Shown here piece by piece: positions 29,746 through 38,606 of a stretch of 64,000 bases of DNA. A model generated the notes under the pieces. That model saw only the letters and a program-made list of their open reading frames with translations, made no database searches and was not told where the DNA came from. The position numbers were made by a program, and so were the translations under genes. The number at the start of each line of letters is the position of its first letter. Within the stretch, counting starts at the first letter, position 1. The stretch lies in the NCBI RefSeq assembly GCF_000231115.1, contig NW_006889834.1, positions 1 through 64,000 on the forward strand, written 5' to 3'. Source of the DNA: Vittaforma corneae ATCC 50505 (lineage: Eukaryota; Microsporidia; Nosematidae).

Positions 29746-30789
29746 TTAAAACAAAATAAAATTCAATTTTTCATTTTGAATTGGTTCTTCCTTGATGTTG
29801 AAAACATGGTACTTGAGTGACCCCGTACCCTCGGCCAATTTCAGTTTTTTAATCAACTGGTGGTTGTTTGCAATATCTAAAACATCAAACATGTCTGCTC
29901 CTAGCGAATGTGCAATTGAGACAGAATCAGTTATGATTTCTATCGAACCATACCAGTAGTAAAGGTACGCGCGTTTTAGTAAAATATTCGACGATAAGCA
30001 TTTTGTATAAACAATGTAAAAAGATGCAAACTCCCCCGCCTTTTCGTTATAAACGGTTTGTAAAACATTTTTTTCACCTCTAAAAACCTGCACAAAGGAT
30101 TCGTCGTCAAACTTTTCAAAAATGGTAAATTTTTGGCTCATTTTGTTATAAATGTTTTTGATTTCACTGTACTCAGTAGCCAGCTTCGTGTCATCTCGGC
30201 ACTGCGGAATATCTCTTACTTCATCAGGACTATCAACTATTCCTGTCTTCAGCAGCACTTCCTTATTCATTGGATAGTGGAAATACGATGCTTTCAAAAT
30301 ACTAAAACCATAGTCTTTCTCTGCAGTAAAAATGGCTTGGAAAATACCGTTGATATTTGCAATTCTGGTAATTTCCTTGATCATTAAAGGTGCAAAATTT
30401 TTATTTCTATACTCTTTTGCCAAACACAAAAAATTTACACTTACAATTCGGTAGGACTGAGCTCTAAGCGACATTAAATGTTCTCTGGCTAGGACATATC
30501 CTATTAGCCTATTTTCAAAAAATAGCCCAAGGCTATACTCTTCCCTGTGGCTAGGAGAAGCAAATAGAAATTCAAAAAACTCAGGCGGATATGAAAGGCG
30601 ATAGGAGGAAGTGATATCCTCAACATAAAACTCTTCTAAAAAGGCAACGATCTTGGAAATGTCACATATTTTTGACCAGCTAAAACCTGTAGGTAAAAAA
30701 ACTGGAATGTTTTTAGCTCTTTTTGAGTTGTCAATTATACCCTCAGGGGCTCCACGATCTACCGGCTGAGTATTCCAAAAAGTCCCCAT
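29746..30789 (-). CDS. NMT1: glycylpeptide N-myristoyltransferase (NMT1)
   Basis: 347 residues. Transfers myristate from myristoyl-CoA to N-terminal glycines of substrate proteins. Visible marks are FWNTQPV, the first GNAT half with VNFLCLAKEYRNKNFAPLMIKEITRIAN (oxyanion-hole and CoA-binding region), and the second half with MFDVLDIANNHQLIKKLKLAEGTGSLKYHVFN. The chain ends IKEEPIQNEKLNFILF, where the C-terminal carboxylate acts as the catalytic base in this family. The start ATG follows ACCCTTCTTA. The N-terminal ribosome-binding extension of yeast NMT is missing. Confidence 0.95.
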   Translation of the reverse strand: MGTFWNTQPVDRGAPEGIIDNSKRAKNIPVFLPTGFSWSKICDISKIVAFLEEFYVEDITSSYRLSYPPEFFEFLFASPSHREEYSLGLFFENRLIGYVLAREHLMSLRAQSYRIVSVNFLCLAKEYRNKNFAPLMIKEITRIANINGIFQAIFTAEKDYGFSILKASYFHYPMNKEVLLKTGIVDSPDEVRDIPQCRDDTKLATEYSEIKNIYNKMSQKFTIFEKFDDESFVQVFRGEKNVLQTVYNEKAGEFASFYIVYTKCLSSNILLKRAYLYYWYGSIEIITDSVSIAHSLGADMFDVLDIANNHQLIKKLKLAEGTGSLKYHVFNIKEEPIQNEKLNFILF

Positions 30790-30893
30790 TAAGAAGGGTA
30801 GCTAAGCAGTAAATTAATAAATTGCCAAATACTTTAAGAACTTTCTATGTAAAAGTAGCATAGTATAAAAGTGATATGCTAGTCAATAGGCAT

Positions 30894-32393
30894 TTATTTT
30901 TTATTAATAATTGTCGAATCAATAGAAAGAATAGTATCCGCCGCATCAAAGGCTGCCTTGACCATATTCTTTTTTACCTCCAACGGCTCAAGAACACCAA
31001 GTTTAGTCATATCTTCTGTTCCCTTCAAGCTCACACCGGTAAAATTACTGGTAGAGTGCGACTGTCGTAAATTTTGCAGTACCGAAACAGGATCCAATCC
31101 AAAATTGGCTGCAAGCTGAGAAGGTATTTTCTCAAATGCCATAGACAATGCTCGATACACAAACATTTTCTCAGCACCTATCTTGAAAGACAAATCCCTA
31201 CAAAGCTTGCTTAGCTGCATTTCAACAGATCCACCACCACAAACTATGTTTTGATGCTTTATTGCTGTTTTTATAACACACACAGCATCATGAACCGCTC
31301 TTTCTACTTCTTCTAATATTTCTGATCCAGGCCCTCGCAGTATTAAAGTGCGTGATCGAGCATTTTTACCTTCAAAATAATTGTATCGAGTCTCACCTAG
31401 CTGTCTCTCTTCAAACAACTCGCATGTTCCCAATTTGATGTATTTCGTAGAATTAGAAATCTTGCCTTTGAATGCTTTTACAATTTTTGGTAGCTCGTGT
31501 ACCCGTCCGGCAGAAAAAATACCAGCCCTGGCAAAGTATTGAGTAGCATAATCTCCAATTGACATTGTACTCAAAACAACATTTGCACCAGAATTTATTA
31601 TGTCGTCAAGCTTTTCGGTGATTATTTTCCACTCAGCATCAACAACTCTTTGATATTCCTCCACACTCTCAATCTTAATTTCAGCATTTTCCCTTTCACT
31701 TTTCCATTCTAGTTCAATATTTAAACAGCAAATTTTAGGATTTAAAATTTTTTTAGGTTGTTGTTCGTATCCGGCGTAGGTAAATGTTTTCTTAAACGCA
31801 ATCCCTGGCACTAAGAACGAATCAGATAAAGACCCACCAGTGACCTTGTCTATGTAGAGATCGTCATCACATGACAATGCATCAACAAGCAATCTAGAAA
31901 AATGACTCTTGTCTCCTCTAACATTCTTTGAATTAAGACATGTTTCTGCAAGCCTTATTAAATTTTCCTCTGAAAACTCAATTTTTAAATTCTCCAATCG
32001 TTCTAAACATTGCCTTTTCATATCCTTGAGGACGTTTCTGATTATTTCAGTTGAAAATTCCTCTTTCACAAGAGATAGTAGGGAATTAAGAATTGCAGAG
32101 GTCAGGAGCACTACGCTAGTTGTACCATCACCCACCTCGTTGTCTTGAGACTTACTGAGCGAACATAAAAGCTTGGCAATTGGATGTTTGAAATTCATAT
32201 TTTCAAGTATAGTTGCACCATCATTGGTAAGGAGAAGTTTCTTCCCATAGAAAAGCTTGTCAAGACCGTAAGGACCAAATGTAGCGGATAATGAATTGGC
32301 CACAGAAGTGCATGCCTCTATATTTGAAATTATGTGTGAAATTCCGGACCTACAATCTAAGACTTTTTCTGGCTGGAAGAGATACTGAACCAT
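30894..32393 (-). CDS. CCT7: TRiC/CCT chaperonin subunit eta (CCT7)
   Basis: 499 residues. One of the eight paralogous subunits of the ATP-driven cytosolic chaperonin folding actin and tubulin. ATPase motifs: FGPYGLDKL, TNDGATIL and NEVGDGTTSVVLL. The eta assignment comes from VTGGSLSDSFLVPGIAFKKTFTYAGYEQQPKKI, VVDAEWKIITEKLDDI, RYNYFEGKNARSRTLILRGPG, and HDAVCVIKTAIKHQNIVCGGGSVEMQLSK, which match eta over the other subunits. ATG 32393 directly follows TACCC; an upstream in-frame ATG at 32429 adds 12 unconserved residues and is rejected. Confidence 0.95.
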   Translation of the reverse strand: MVQYLFQPEKVLDCRSGISHIISNIEACTSVANSLSATFGPYGLDKLFYGKKLLLTNDGATILENMNFKHPIAKLLCSLSKSQDNEVGDGTTSVVLLTSAILNSLLSLVKEEFSTEIIRNVLKDMKRQCLERLENLKIEFSEENLIRLAETCLNSKNVRGDKSHFSRLLVDALSCDDDLYIDKVTGGSLSDSFLVPGIAFKKTFTYAGYEQQPKKILNPKICCLNIELEWKSERENAEIKIESVEEYQRVVDAEWKIITEKLDDIINSGANVVLSTMSIGDYATQYFARAGIFSAGRVHELPKIVKAFKGKISNSTKYIKLGTCELFEERQLGETRYNYFEGKNARSRTLILRGPGSEILEEVERAVHDAVCVIKTAIKHQNIVCGGGSVEMQLSKLCRDLSFKIGAEKMFVYRALSMAFEKIPSQLAANFGLDPVSVLQNLRQSHSTSNFTGVSLKGTEDMTKLGVLEPLEVKKNMVKAAFDAADTILSIDSTIINKK

Positions 32394-32640
32394 GGGTAAA
32401 AAATTATAATACCAAAAAATAGAATGCACTGCAGAATATGCTCATAAACTAAAAAGTGGTTTGCATACTACCACAATAGATCTTTGATTTGTATTCTGCA
32501 AATCGACTGCAGAGATTAATAACTAATAACACACTAGCAGGTATAATAGTATGTATGTTATTTACATCCGATAAATTTTACACGTGTTTACACACATGCG
32601 CTTAATGCATTTAATTATCATCTATATTCATATAATTTAC

Positions 32641-32985
32641 TTAATTTCTGAACAACATTATTTTGATTACCATCATCAAAATACAATATCCCACAACAGA
32701 GAAAAGAACGTCCCGCTGGAATGACCAGAATATTTTAGATTTTAAAAATGGCAGGAATCCTTCTGTATATGCCTTAACCATTGAGTCCGCATAGCATAGA
32801 AAATAACTACAACAAAACAGCCAATATACAAAGCTAAAAAACAAATTAATCAGGGTTCTGAAGAGAGCTGCACTAGTGCTAGATTGCTGTACCAATCCTC
32901 TTTTATCTGCTGGTACTTTAATTCTAGTATGATCTCCTTCTGTCTTGCTATCAACTTGTGGGTTTCTATACTCAATCTCAACCAT
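32641..32985 (-). CDS. small two-TM membrane protein, unrecognised
   Basis: 114 residues. A polar N-terminal 40 residues (MVEIEYRNPQVDSK...) is followed by hydrophobic segments at about 42-65 and 92-111, with a short basic C-terminus. No signal peptide; both segments could form a hairpin. The start ATG follows GCCCTG, the usual signal, so the gene is likely real despite having no recognised family. Lies between CCT7 and the importin gene, all on the same strand but separated by more than 180 bases on each side. Confidence 0.6.
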   Translation of the reverse strand: MVEIEYRNPQVDSKTEGDHTRIKVPADKRGLVQQSSTSAALFRTLINLFFSFVYWLFCCSYFLCYADSMVKAYTEGFLPFLKSKIFWSFQRDVLFSVVGYCILMMVIKIMLFRN

Positions 32986-33174
32986 CAGGGCTAAAATGGC
33001 AATGTCTTGAAAAGATAACTAAAATGGACAGGAATGAGGAATGTCCCAAACACAAAATGTGTTGATTGGTACAGCACTAATCCATAAAATGCTAAGCATG
33101 TGGAGGGTATGGCAAAACCAAACTAATAGATAGATCGACAAGACAAAATTTTATATGGAAAAGATGAGATTGGT

Positions 33175-35952
33175 TTATTTTTGTATCTCTTGTGGCATCT
33201 CCAAAACTTCCTTAATCTGTGCAATATGTGAAGAACTCATAGCCGCGACAGTTTTTTCACCAATGGTATTAGGAGAAATGGTCGAAAGAACACCCCTAGT
33301 AAATTCATAGGCATCAAACTTGTCAAGAACAGTCTCAAAGTAAATATCCTCGTAGATGTCTTCGGCAGAGTAGTCCGAATAATCTCCGTCAAGCTCCTCA
33401 TCTGCATTTTCCTCTTGCTGCTTTAGCTTGTTTCGTTTCTTTATGGCCTCAGGTAGCGTAGTCACCACATAAACGAAAAGATCACAAAAGACTTCGTAAT
33501 TTATAGAAATATTGGCATTAATCTTGAAAAGAGTACCCATAAACAGCAATAACAACTTTTTATCATATACTCTAATAAACTTTTTCTTATGAACGTCCAG
33601 TTCTGAAAAAAATGTTTCAGTAAAAGTGCCTAGGTTCATTAGGGTAACCTCAGGGGAGACAATAAAACAGTTTGTAATAGAATCAAGAGCATATATGGGC
33701 AAGGCCTCATAAGTATTAGCAAACTCATAGTTGGAGATAAGTTTGTGAATAATAGCTGGTATCAGATTTTGATTCAGCTGGTGTGCAGCACAACCTGCAT
33801 TAAGCATCACACTGTCTATAATTCTGCAGGCTGCCTCAAAATCTTCGTCATACACATCGCATTCTGAACTATTAATAGGCATAAATATATCGATACAGTT
33901 GTATATTAATTCCAGTGTCTTGGGTGTAATCATGCGCTCTCCTCCATAGGTAAGAAAATTGTCGATATAATCACAGATCTCTCGGGGATAAAGACAAATT
34001 TCATCTTTATCACTGGAGAGAGAAAGAATGAATATCTCAAACATGTTCTCATTTATGCTTCGTAAAACATACAAGAAGCTATTCATGAGATCAAAGCATT
34101 CCTGGAAAAACTCTGTCTTTTGGTTCTCAAAAACATAATAAACTATTCTCGAAGCATATTGGTAAATACTAGAAACAATTTCAGGCTTATCCTCGGCTGT
34201 CATGACCAACTTTTGGATTGTATTTAAGCAGCCTGAAATTGCATTTAATTTTTCTTCATTTTCTGACTCAATATGATCCATAAAAGAAGAACAGATTGTT
34301 TGGATGAAGTGAGGTGCATATTCTGTGATATCTTCAGTAAAACAGTCGATAATAGAATCACAAAGGGTGGATAGTGACTCCAGAAAATACTTTTTAGTAT
34401 AAAAGAGAATTTTTTCAAATAATGAAGGAATGCTTGGTTTAAATAAATTACGAAGAGACTCGTTATAGAAGAATGCGTTCAAAGCTAAGCAAGACTCAAC
34501 CGAGAGGATATCATTTTCATTATTTGTCAATGAAAATATCTTACTCAACGCATCATAGACTTGGCTATCCAAAATTTCAATGGACTCCATTAGAGAAAGA
34601 AAATATAAGGCTTGAGATATGAGGAACAAATGAGGAGAGCTAAGATCAGGAAAGATGTATCTGACAAGGAATTGATGAAATTCTTCTCCACTCAGATTCT
34701 TAATTAGCGATTTCTGAGTGTTTGCCAACAATCCAATAACACCAAATCTCATCGGAGCATTGCTTTCATTTATACCAACATCCAAGAATTCCCTCATTGA
34801 TGATACGACATTCATTTCAACTTCCTTGTCACTATAAAGAATCTCCTCAAACAGCTCAGCTGTGGCTGATCGGAGATCGCTATTGTAATAATTGTACCTT
34901 TCTCTCAGATATGCTTCGGCGTTATCTTCAAAATTATCCTTTAAATCTCCACTGTAGCTCTGTGAAGGAAGTATAAATGAGCTTATTAAAAACATGTAAT
35001 TATTCTTAATAAACGACTTGGCTCGCTTGTTGCCAGCAAAAAGGGAAAAGAAGTCGGCACAGATAATGGGGCCTCTTTCGTGGACAGACACACCTGAAAT
35101 ATAATCATTAAGCAATTTGCTGAATGTGCTGTAAAGCAGCTCTAATGTTGAATCAGTTCTAATAAACTGTACGAAATCATTGTTTTTAAAGTACTTTTTG
35201 AGGCCCTTATTGGTTGATTTGTACAAAAAGAAAGCTGCCCATTTCTGTAGTCTCAAAAAACCATCATCCTTTTCACATTTTGTGTTTAAAATTTGAATGG
35301 CAAGCTGGAAGTATCCGGAAAACACCTCGAGCGAATTCAAAAAATCAGGAAGAGTGTAATGTGAATATGCCTTGGCAATTACCTTCATACAGATGCTCGC
35401 GAGTGCAAACTTTCTTGTAGAAATATACTCCGTAAATCTAGATGTGAAGATACTACCCATTTTATTGAACATTACACCAAGAATATCTTCAAGGTTGAAC
35501 CTCAATGCCTCTGATCTAAACACTTCTTCGAAAAGTACTAGGGCTGCTTTGTTCTTGTTTAAATCCGTTGAACTCAAAAAATTTGCAGAGTCTCTGAAAA
35601 TGTTTAAAATCGTTTCTTTTTCAGAATTATTAAAGACACATTGCAAAATTTTTTGATAGGCTAGCTTTGGATATTTATCTTCAATCAAAAGAAGATTGAG
35701 GATGCTATCTTCAAGATCCGTAGTAACATTTTTCAACTCTGGCGCCTTCCAGTTTCTCTCTATTGTATTCATATAATAAATCGAACTTATTTGCTGGATG
35801 ATTTTGTCCTGATCCTTCATCAGAACGTTTCTTATATAGTTTAGAAACTCAGTATTCTTTTCCAGGCTCTTCAGTTGACTTTCAGCATTGTTCCGAATTG
35901 CTCCATTTGGACTTGTTGTTTGAAGGAAAAGCTGCTTCAGACTCTGGTCCAT
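33175..35952 (-). CDS. NMD5: importin-beta family karyopherin, importin-7/8 (NMD5/SXM1) type
   Basis: 925 residues of HEAT repeats. The N-terminus MDQSLKQLFLQTTSPNGAIRNNAESQLKSLEK is an importin N-terminal (Ran-binding) domain. NMD5/SXM1 is favoured by ISSIYYMNTIERNWK after it and by the acidic stretch EENADEELDGDYSDYSAED followed by IYFETVLDKFDAYEF near the C-terminus, typical of importin-7/8. Expected to carry ribosomal proteins and similar cargo into the nucleus. The start is fixed by TTTCTCCCA abutting the ATG, with AAAATTTT blocks just upstream. CSE1 is an alternative but lacks the late acidic region. Confidence 0.82.
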   Translation of the reverse strand: MDQSLKQLFLQTTSPNGAIRNNAESQLKSLEKNTEFLNYIRNVLMKDQDKIIQQISSIYYMNTIERNWKAPELKNVTTDLEDSILNLLLIEDKYPKLAYQKILQCVFNNSEKETILNIFRDSANFLSSTDLNKNKAALVLFEEVFRSEALRFNLEDILGVMFNKMGSIFTSRFTEYISTRKFALASICMKVIAKAYSHYTLPDFLNSLEVFSGYFQLAIQILNTKCEKDDGFLRLQKWAAFFLYKSTNKGLKKYFKNNDFVQFIRTDSTLELLYSTFSKLLNDYISGVSVHERGPIICADFFSLFAGNKRAKSFIKNNYMFLISSFILPSQSYSGDLKDNFEDNAEAYLRERYNYYNSDLRSATAELFEEILYSDKEVEMNVVSSMREFLDVGINESNAPMRFGVIGLLANTQKSLIKNLSGEEFHQFLVRYIFPDLSSPHLFLISQALYFLSLMESIEILDSQVYDALSKIFSLTNNENDILSVESCLALNAFFYNESLRNLFKPSIPSLFEKILFYTKKYFLESLSTLCDSIIDCFTEDITEYAPHFIQTICSSFMDHIESENEEKLNAISGCLNTIQKLVMTAEDKPEIVSSIYQYASRIVYYVFENQKTEFFQECFDLMNSFLYVLRSINENMFEIFILSLSSDKDEICLYPREICDYIDNFLTYGGERMITPKTLELIYNCIDIFMPINSSECDVYDEDFEAACRIIDSVMLNAGCAAHQLNQNLIPAIIHKLISNYEFANTYEALPIYALDSITNCFIVSPEVTLMNLGTFTETFFSELDVHKKKFIRVYDKKLLLLFMGTLFKINANISINYEVFCDLFVYVVTTLPEAIKKRNKLKQQEENADEELDGDYSDYSAEDIYEDIYFETVLDKFDAYEFTRGVLSTISPNTIGEKTVAAMSSSHIAQIKEVLEMPQEIQK

Positions 35953-35977
35953 TGGGAGAAATTTTGTGAAAATTTTT
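35953..35977 (-). promoter_or_regulatory. AAAATTTT and CCC before the importin gene
   Basis: On the coding strand two AAAATTT-type blocks precede TCTCCCA and the ATG. Confidence 0.5.
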
Positions 35978-36161
35978 AAGAAGAAGAAGTGAGAATAAAG
36001 GGACTTAAACTGGTGTAAATATTAATCAAGTTCAATGAAAACAATTGGTGCGTATTTAATAGTTGCATCATTGTGTTTTTAATAGGGTATTTTGGTCTAA
36101 TTCATTTTTCTTAGTTTATAGACAACACAAAAGAATGTTGTATAACGTTAGTCTAACAATT

Positions 36162-37946
36162 TTAGCTTGCTATGCTTTTGATTATTGATAACAACTTCTT
36201 TGAAAATAGTCTTAAAGGTAATTCGGTCGATTCTCTGACCCTGCAAAATGTTCTAAACTCTTCATTTGTTTTCAAAAGCATCTTGAAAGTGTCTTTGTAA
36301 ACGATACCCTTATGAATGAATATTATCTGATCAAAATAGGGGAATAGACCTATGTTCTGTGTTGAGCATACCACTGTTTTATTTTTAAATTCATTTTTCA
36401 GCGTCTTTACAAAATGTTCCTCTGTTTTTTGATCTAATCCAGTAAATGGACCATCAAATATTAAAATTTTGCTGTCTTTCAAAATTGCACCGAGAAGAAT
36501 CACACGCTGTCTTTGTCCACCACTAAGTAGTCTTCCACGATCACCTACCATCTTTGAATATCCTATATTCTTGAATGTTGAGTGGCAATCAAATTGGTTA
36601 CATATTTCAATCATCTCGTCATTCCCCATGCTATCCCTACCTATTCTAAGATTATATTCAATACTCATATTGAATATTTTTGCATTTTGGGGTATGTAGC
36701 TGATCAAACTACTAAGTGCTGTTCTTGATAAGCTTCTAACTTCAAATCCATCGATTTTTAGTGAACCATCGTAGTTAATAAACCCCACTATGGCTCCTGC
36801 CAGTGCACTTTTTCCACAGCCATTTATGCCTGTTATAGCAACTTTTTCGTTCTTTTTTATTGACAATGTTACACTGTTCAGTATTACATAGTCATCAAAC
36901 TTTACACGCAGGGAATCAAGACTAATATCACTGGCGAAATCATATAACTTCGTACAATCACCCATTTTATCATAATCAATAGTTCCTAAGTAGCCACAGT
37001 TCTTAGCACACTCATTGTTTTCTAAATCAGTGGAAGTGTATTTTGAATATGAGTAGTTTGCATAGTCTATAATCAGTGTATCAAATTCTATCAAAATTGA
37101 GTATAAATAGTCTTTAAGCTTTTCTGTTAGTATAATTATGGAAGTAAATTGATTTGTATCAATAATACAGCTCCAAATATAAATTGAGAATAGCAGCAGC
37201 ATCATGGCTGATAGAAAATTGATCATGTGGCCTGAGCAGTCGAATATTTGCTTAAAAAATGTGTATTTCCCCAGTAATCTGTGATAATCACTGAGTTCAT
37301 CTTCAAGAATGTTGTATGAAATGATTCTTTCGTAACTTTCCAGAATTTCAACTCGTTTTGAATTTGAAATTTCATAATTTGTATTTATTTTCTCCTTCAA
37401 ATGTGCCCGTAGAGTCTGTAAGAGCAATATAAATACAATAAAAACAATAAAAAGACCCAGAACATTCAGCTTTACATTATACTCCAACAGATTAAGTATT
37501 GAGGATGTCAAAGTGAATAAAAATATTAGCTTTGGAGCAATTCTGACCATCAGGCCCTCAAAAAAATCACAGAAGGCCGAGGATCTACGAGAAATCAAAC
37601 ACAGTACAGCACCCACACCTATTTTCATAAAGCTAGAGTATCTTAGCTTCAAATACTCAAGCAAAATATTTCTCAAAATAACTCTGTAGGACAGCGACAC
37701 CAATCTATGAACAAAGACATTACAAAAAAACGAAAGAACTGCAGTGACTAATTGCATTAGTACGATGATTTTGAGTGTGCTTGCTTCGAAGTCTTGATTG
37801 GTATGTGTTAAAAGGAATGCTTCCCATTCAGTTGACTTTAATTTGAGGCAGTTAATTACGACTAATGAAAAAATGCAAAATAGAATGTTAAATGGAACCG
37901 AATCTACAAGTCTAACTAGTTGTCTGAAGTTGGTTTCCTTGTCCAT
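36162..37946 (-). CDS. ABC half-transporter 1 (ATM1-like) with non-canonical ATPase site
   Basis: 594 residues: a membrane domain with about six hydrophobic segments (to about 325), then one nucleotide-binding domain. Walker A GINGCGKS, Q-loop YIPQN and signature LSGGQRQR are intact. However, Walker B reads LIFDGP, with Gly in place of the catalytic Glu, and the switch region reads CSTQN, with Gln in place of the H-loop His. It cannot hydrolyse ATP at its own site in the normal way, and probably pairs with a competent partner. Mitosome-type ATM1 exporters are known in microsporidia, but location cannot be read here. The start ATG 37946 follows GTCCCTTTTAAA. The NBD is paralogous to those at 38607 and 41176. 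Confidence 0.85.
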   Translation of the reverse strand: MDKETNFRQLVRLVDSVPFNILFCIFSLVVINCLKLKSTEWEAFLLTHTNQDFEASTLKIIVLMQLVTAVLSFFCNVFVHRLVSLSYRVILRNILLEYLKLRYSSFMKIGVGAVLCLISRRSSAFCDFFEGLMVRIAPKLIFLFTLTSSILNLLEYNVKLNVLGLFIVFIVFILLLQTLRAHLKEKINTNYEISNSKRVEILESYERIISYNILEDELSDYHRLLGKYTFFKQIFDCSGHMINFLSAMMLLLFSIYIWSCIIDTNQFTSIIILTEKLKDYLYSILIEFDTLIIDYANYSYSKYTSTDLENNECAKNCGYLGTIDYDKMGDCTKLYDFASDISLDSLRVKFDDYVILNSVTLSIKKNEKVAITGINGCGKSALAGAIVGFINYDGSLKIDGFEVRSLSRTALSSLISYIPQNAKIFNMSIEYNLRIGRDSMGNDEMIEICNQFDCHSTFKNIGYSKMVGDRGRLLSGGQRQRVILLGAILKDSKILIFDGPFTGLDQKTEEHFVKTLKNEFKNKTVVCSTQNIGLFPYFDQIIFIHKGIVYKDTFKMLLKTNEEFRTFCRVRESTELPLRLFSKKLLSIIKSIAS

Positions 37947-38105
37947 TTTAAAAGGGACAGGTTGGTGTATTTTGCACAAAAAAGGAGAAATAATATTCAA
38001 AAAGGAGGACCTGAAATGAATGAATTATGAATAAGTAGCTCCAATTATCCAATAAGGATTGTCAGAGCTTATGTGCAAGAAGAATTTTAGATGCAAAACG
38101 ACAAA

Positions 38106-38130
38106 CGGTTCGGCTGAGACTTGAACTCAG

Positions 38131-38173
<43 letters not shown>

Positions 38174-38179
38174 CGAACC
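38106..38179 (-). tRNA. tRNA-Asn (GTT anticodon)
   Basis: 74 nucleotides folding into a complete cloverleaf: 7-bp acceptor GGTTCGG/CCGAACC, 4-bp D stem GCGC/GCGC, 5-bp anticodon stem TTCGG/CCGAA around CTGTTAA (anticodon GTT), and a 5-bp T stem CTGAG/CTCAG with a TTCAAGT loop. Discriminator G. No intron and no encoded CCA. It sits between two divergently transcribed ABC transporter genes. Confidence 0.97.
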
Positions 38180-38606
38180 TAGCTGTATGGACTATAATTA
38201 TTAAGACATGTCGTATTAAAGAAAATTGGCTGTGCACATAATCCATCATTTCCGTCAACAAGTCCAATCTTTACATCAAGCATTAGGAGTTAGGGCTTAC
38301 TTGCAAATGATATACTTTTCTGTCAGATATTTCTAAGAAAAATATAAATCTAGCTGGCTGTTAGGACTGTGAGTTTCGAAGTTTTAATTTCCCACTGTGA
38401 AAGCATTAAAGGCATTCACAACCAAGTGTCAAAATAAGCTCAGCCCAGCTTAATGGAAATTAAACTGCCACATATCCAAATAAATGATCCATAGGATGAT
38501 GAATGGATTTAATCTCTGAGCAAGACGATGAATGCGCCTCTACTGTCTTTTTTTTACATAGATATAAAAATTTTGATATTTTTAGAAAAGCTTTCCCCCT
38601 CTGCAG
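38180..38606. other. intergenic between tRNA and ABC gene 2
   Basis: 427 bases. No gene seen. It contains an AAAATTTT block and CCCCCTCTGCAG just before ATG 38607, the start signal of the next gene. Short antisense ORFs overlap that promoter region and are not convincing. Confidence 0.55.
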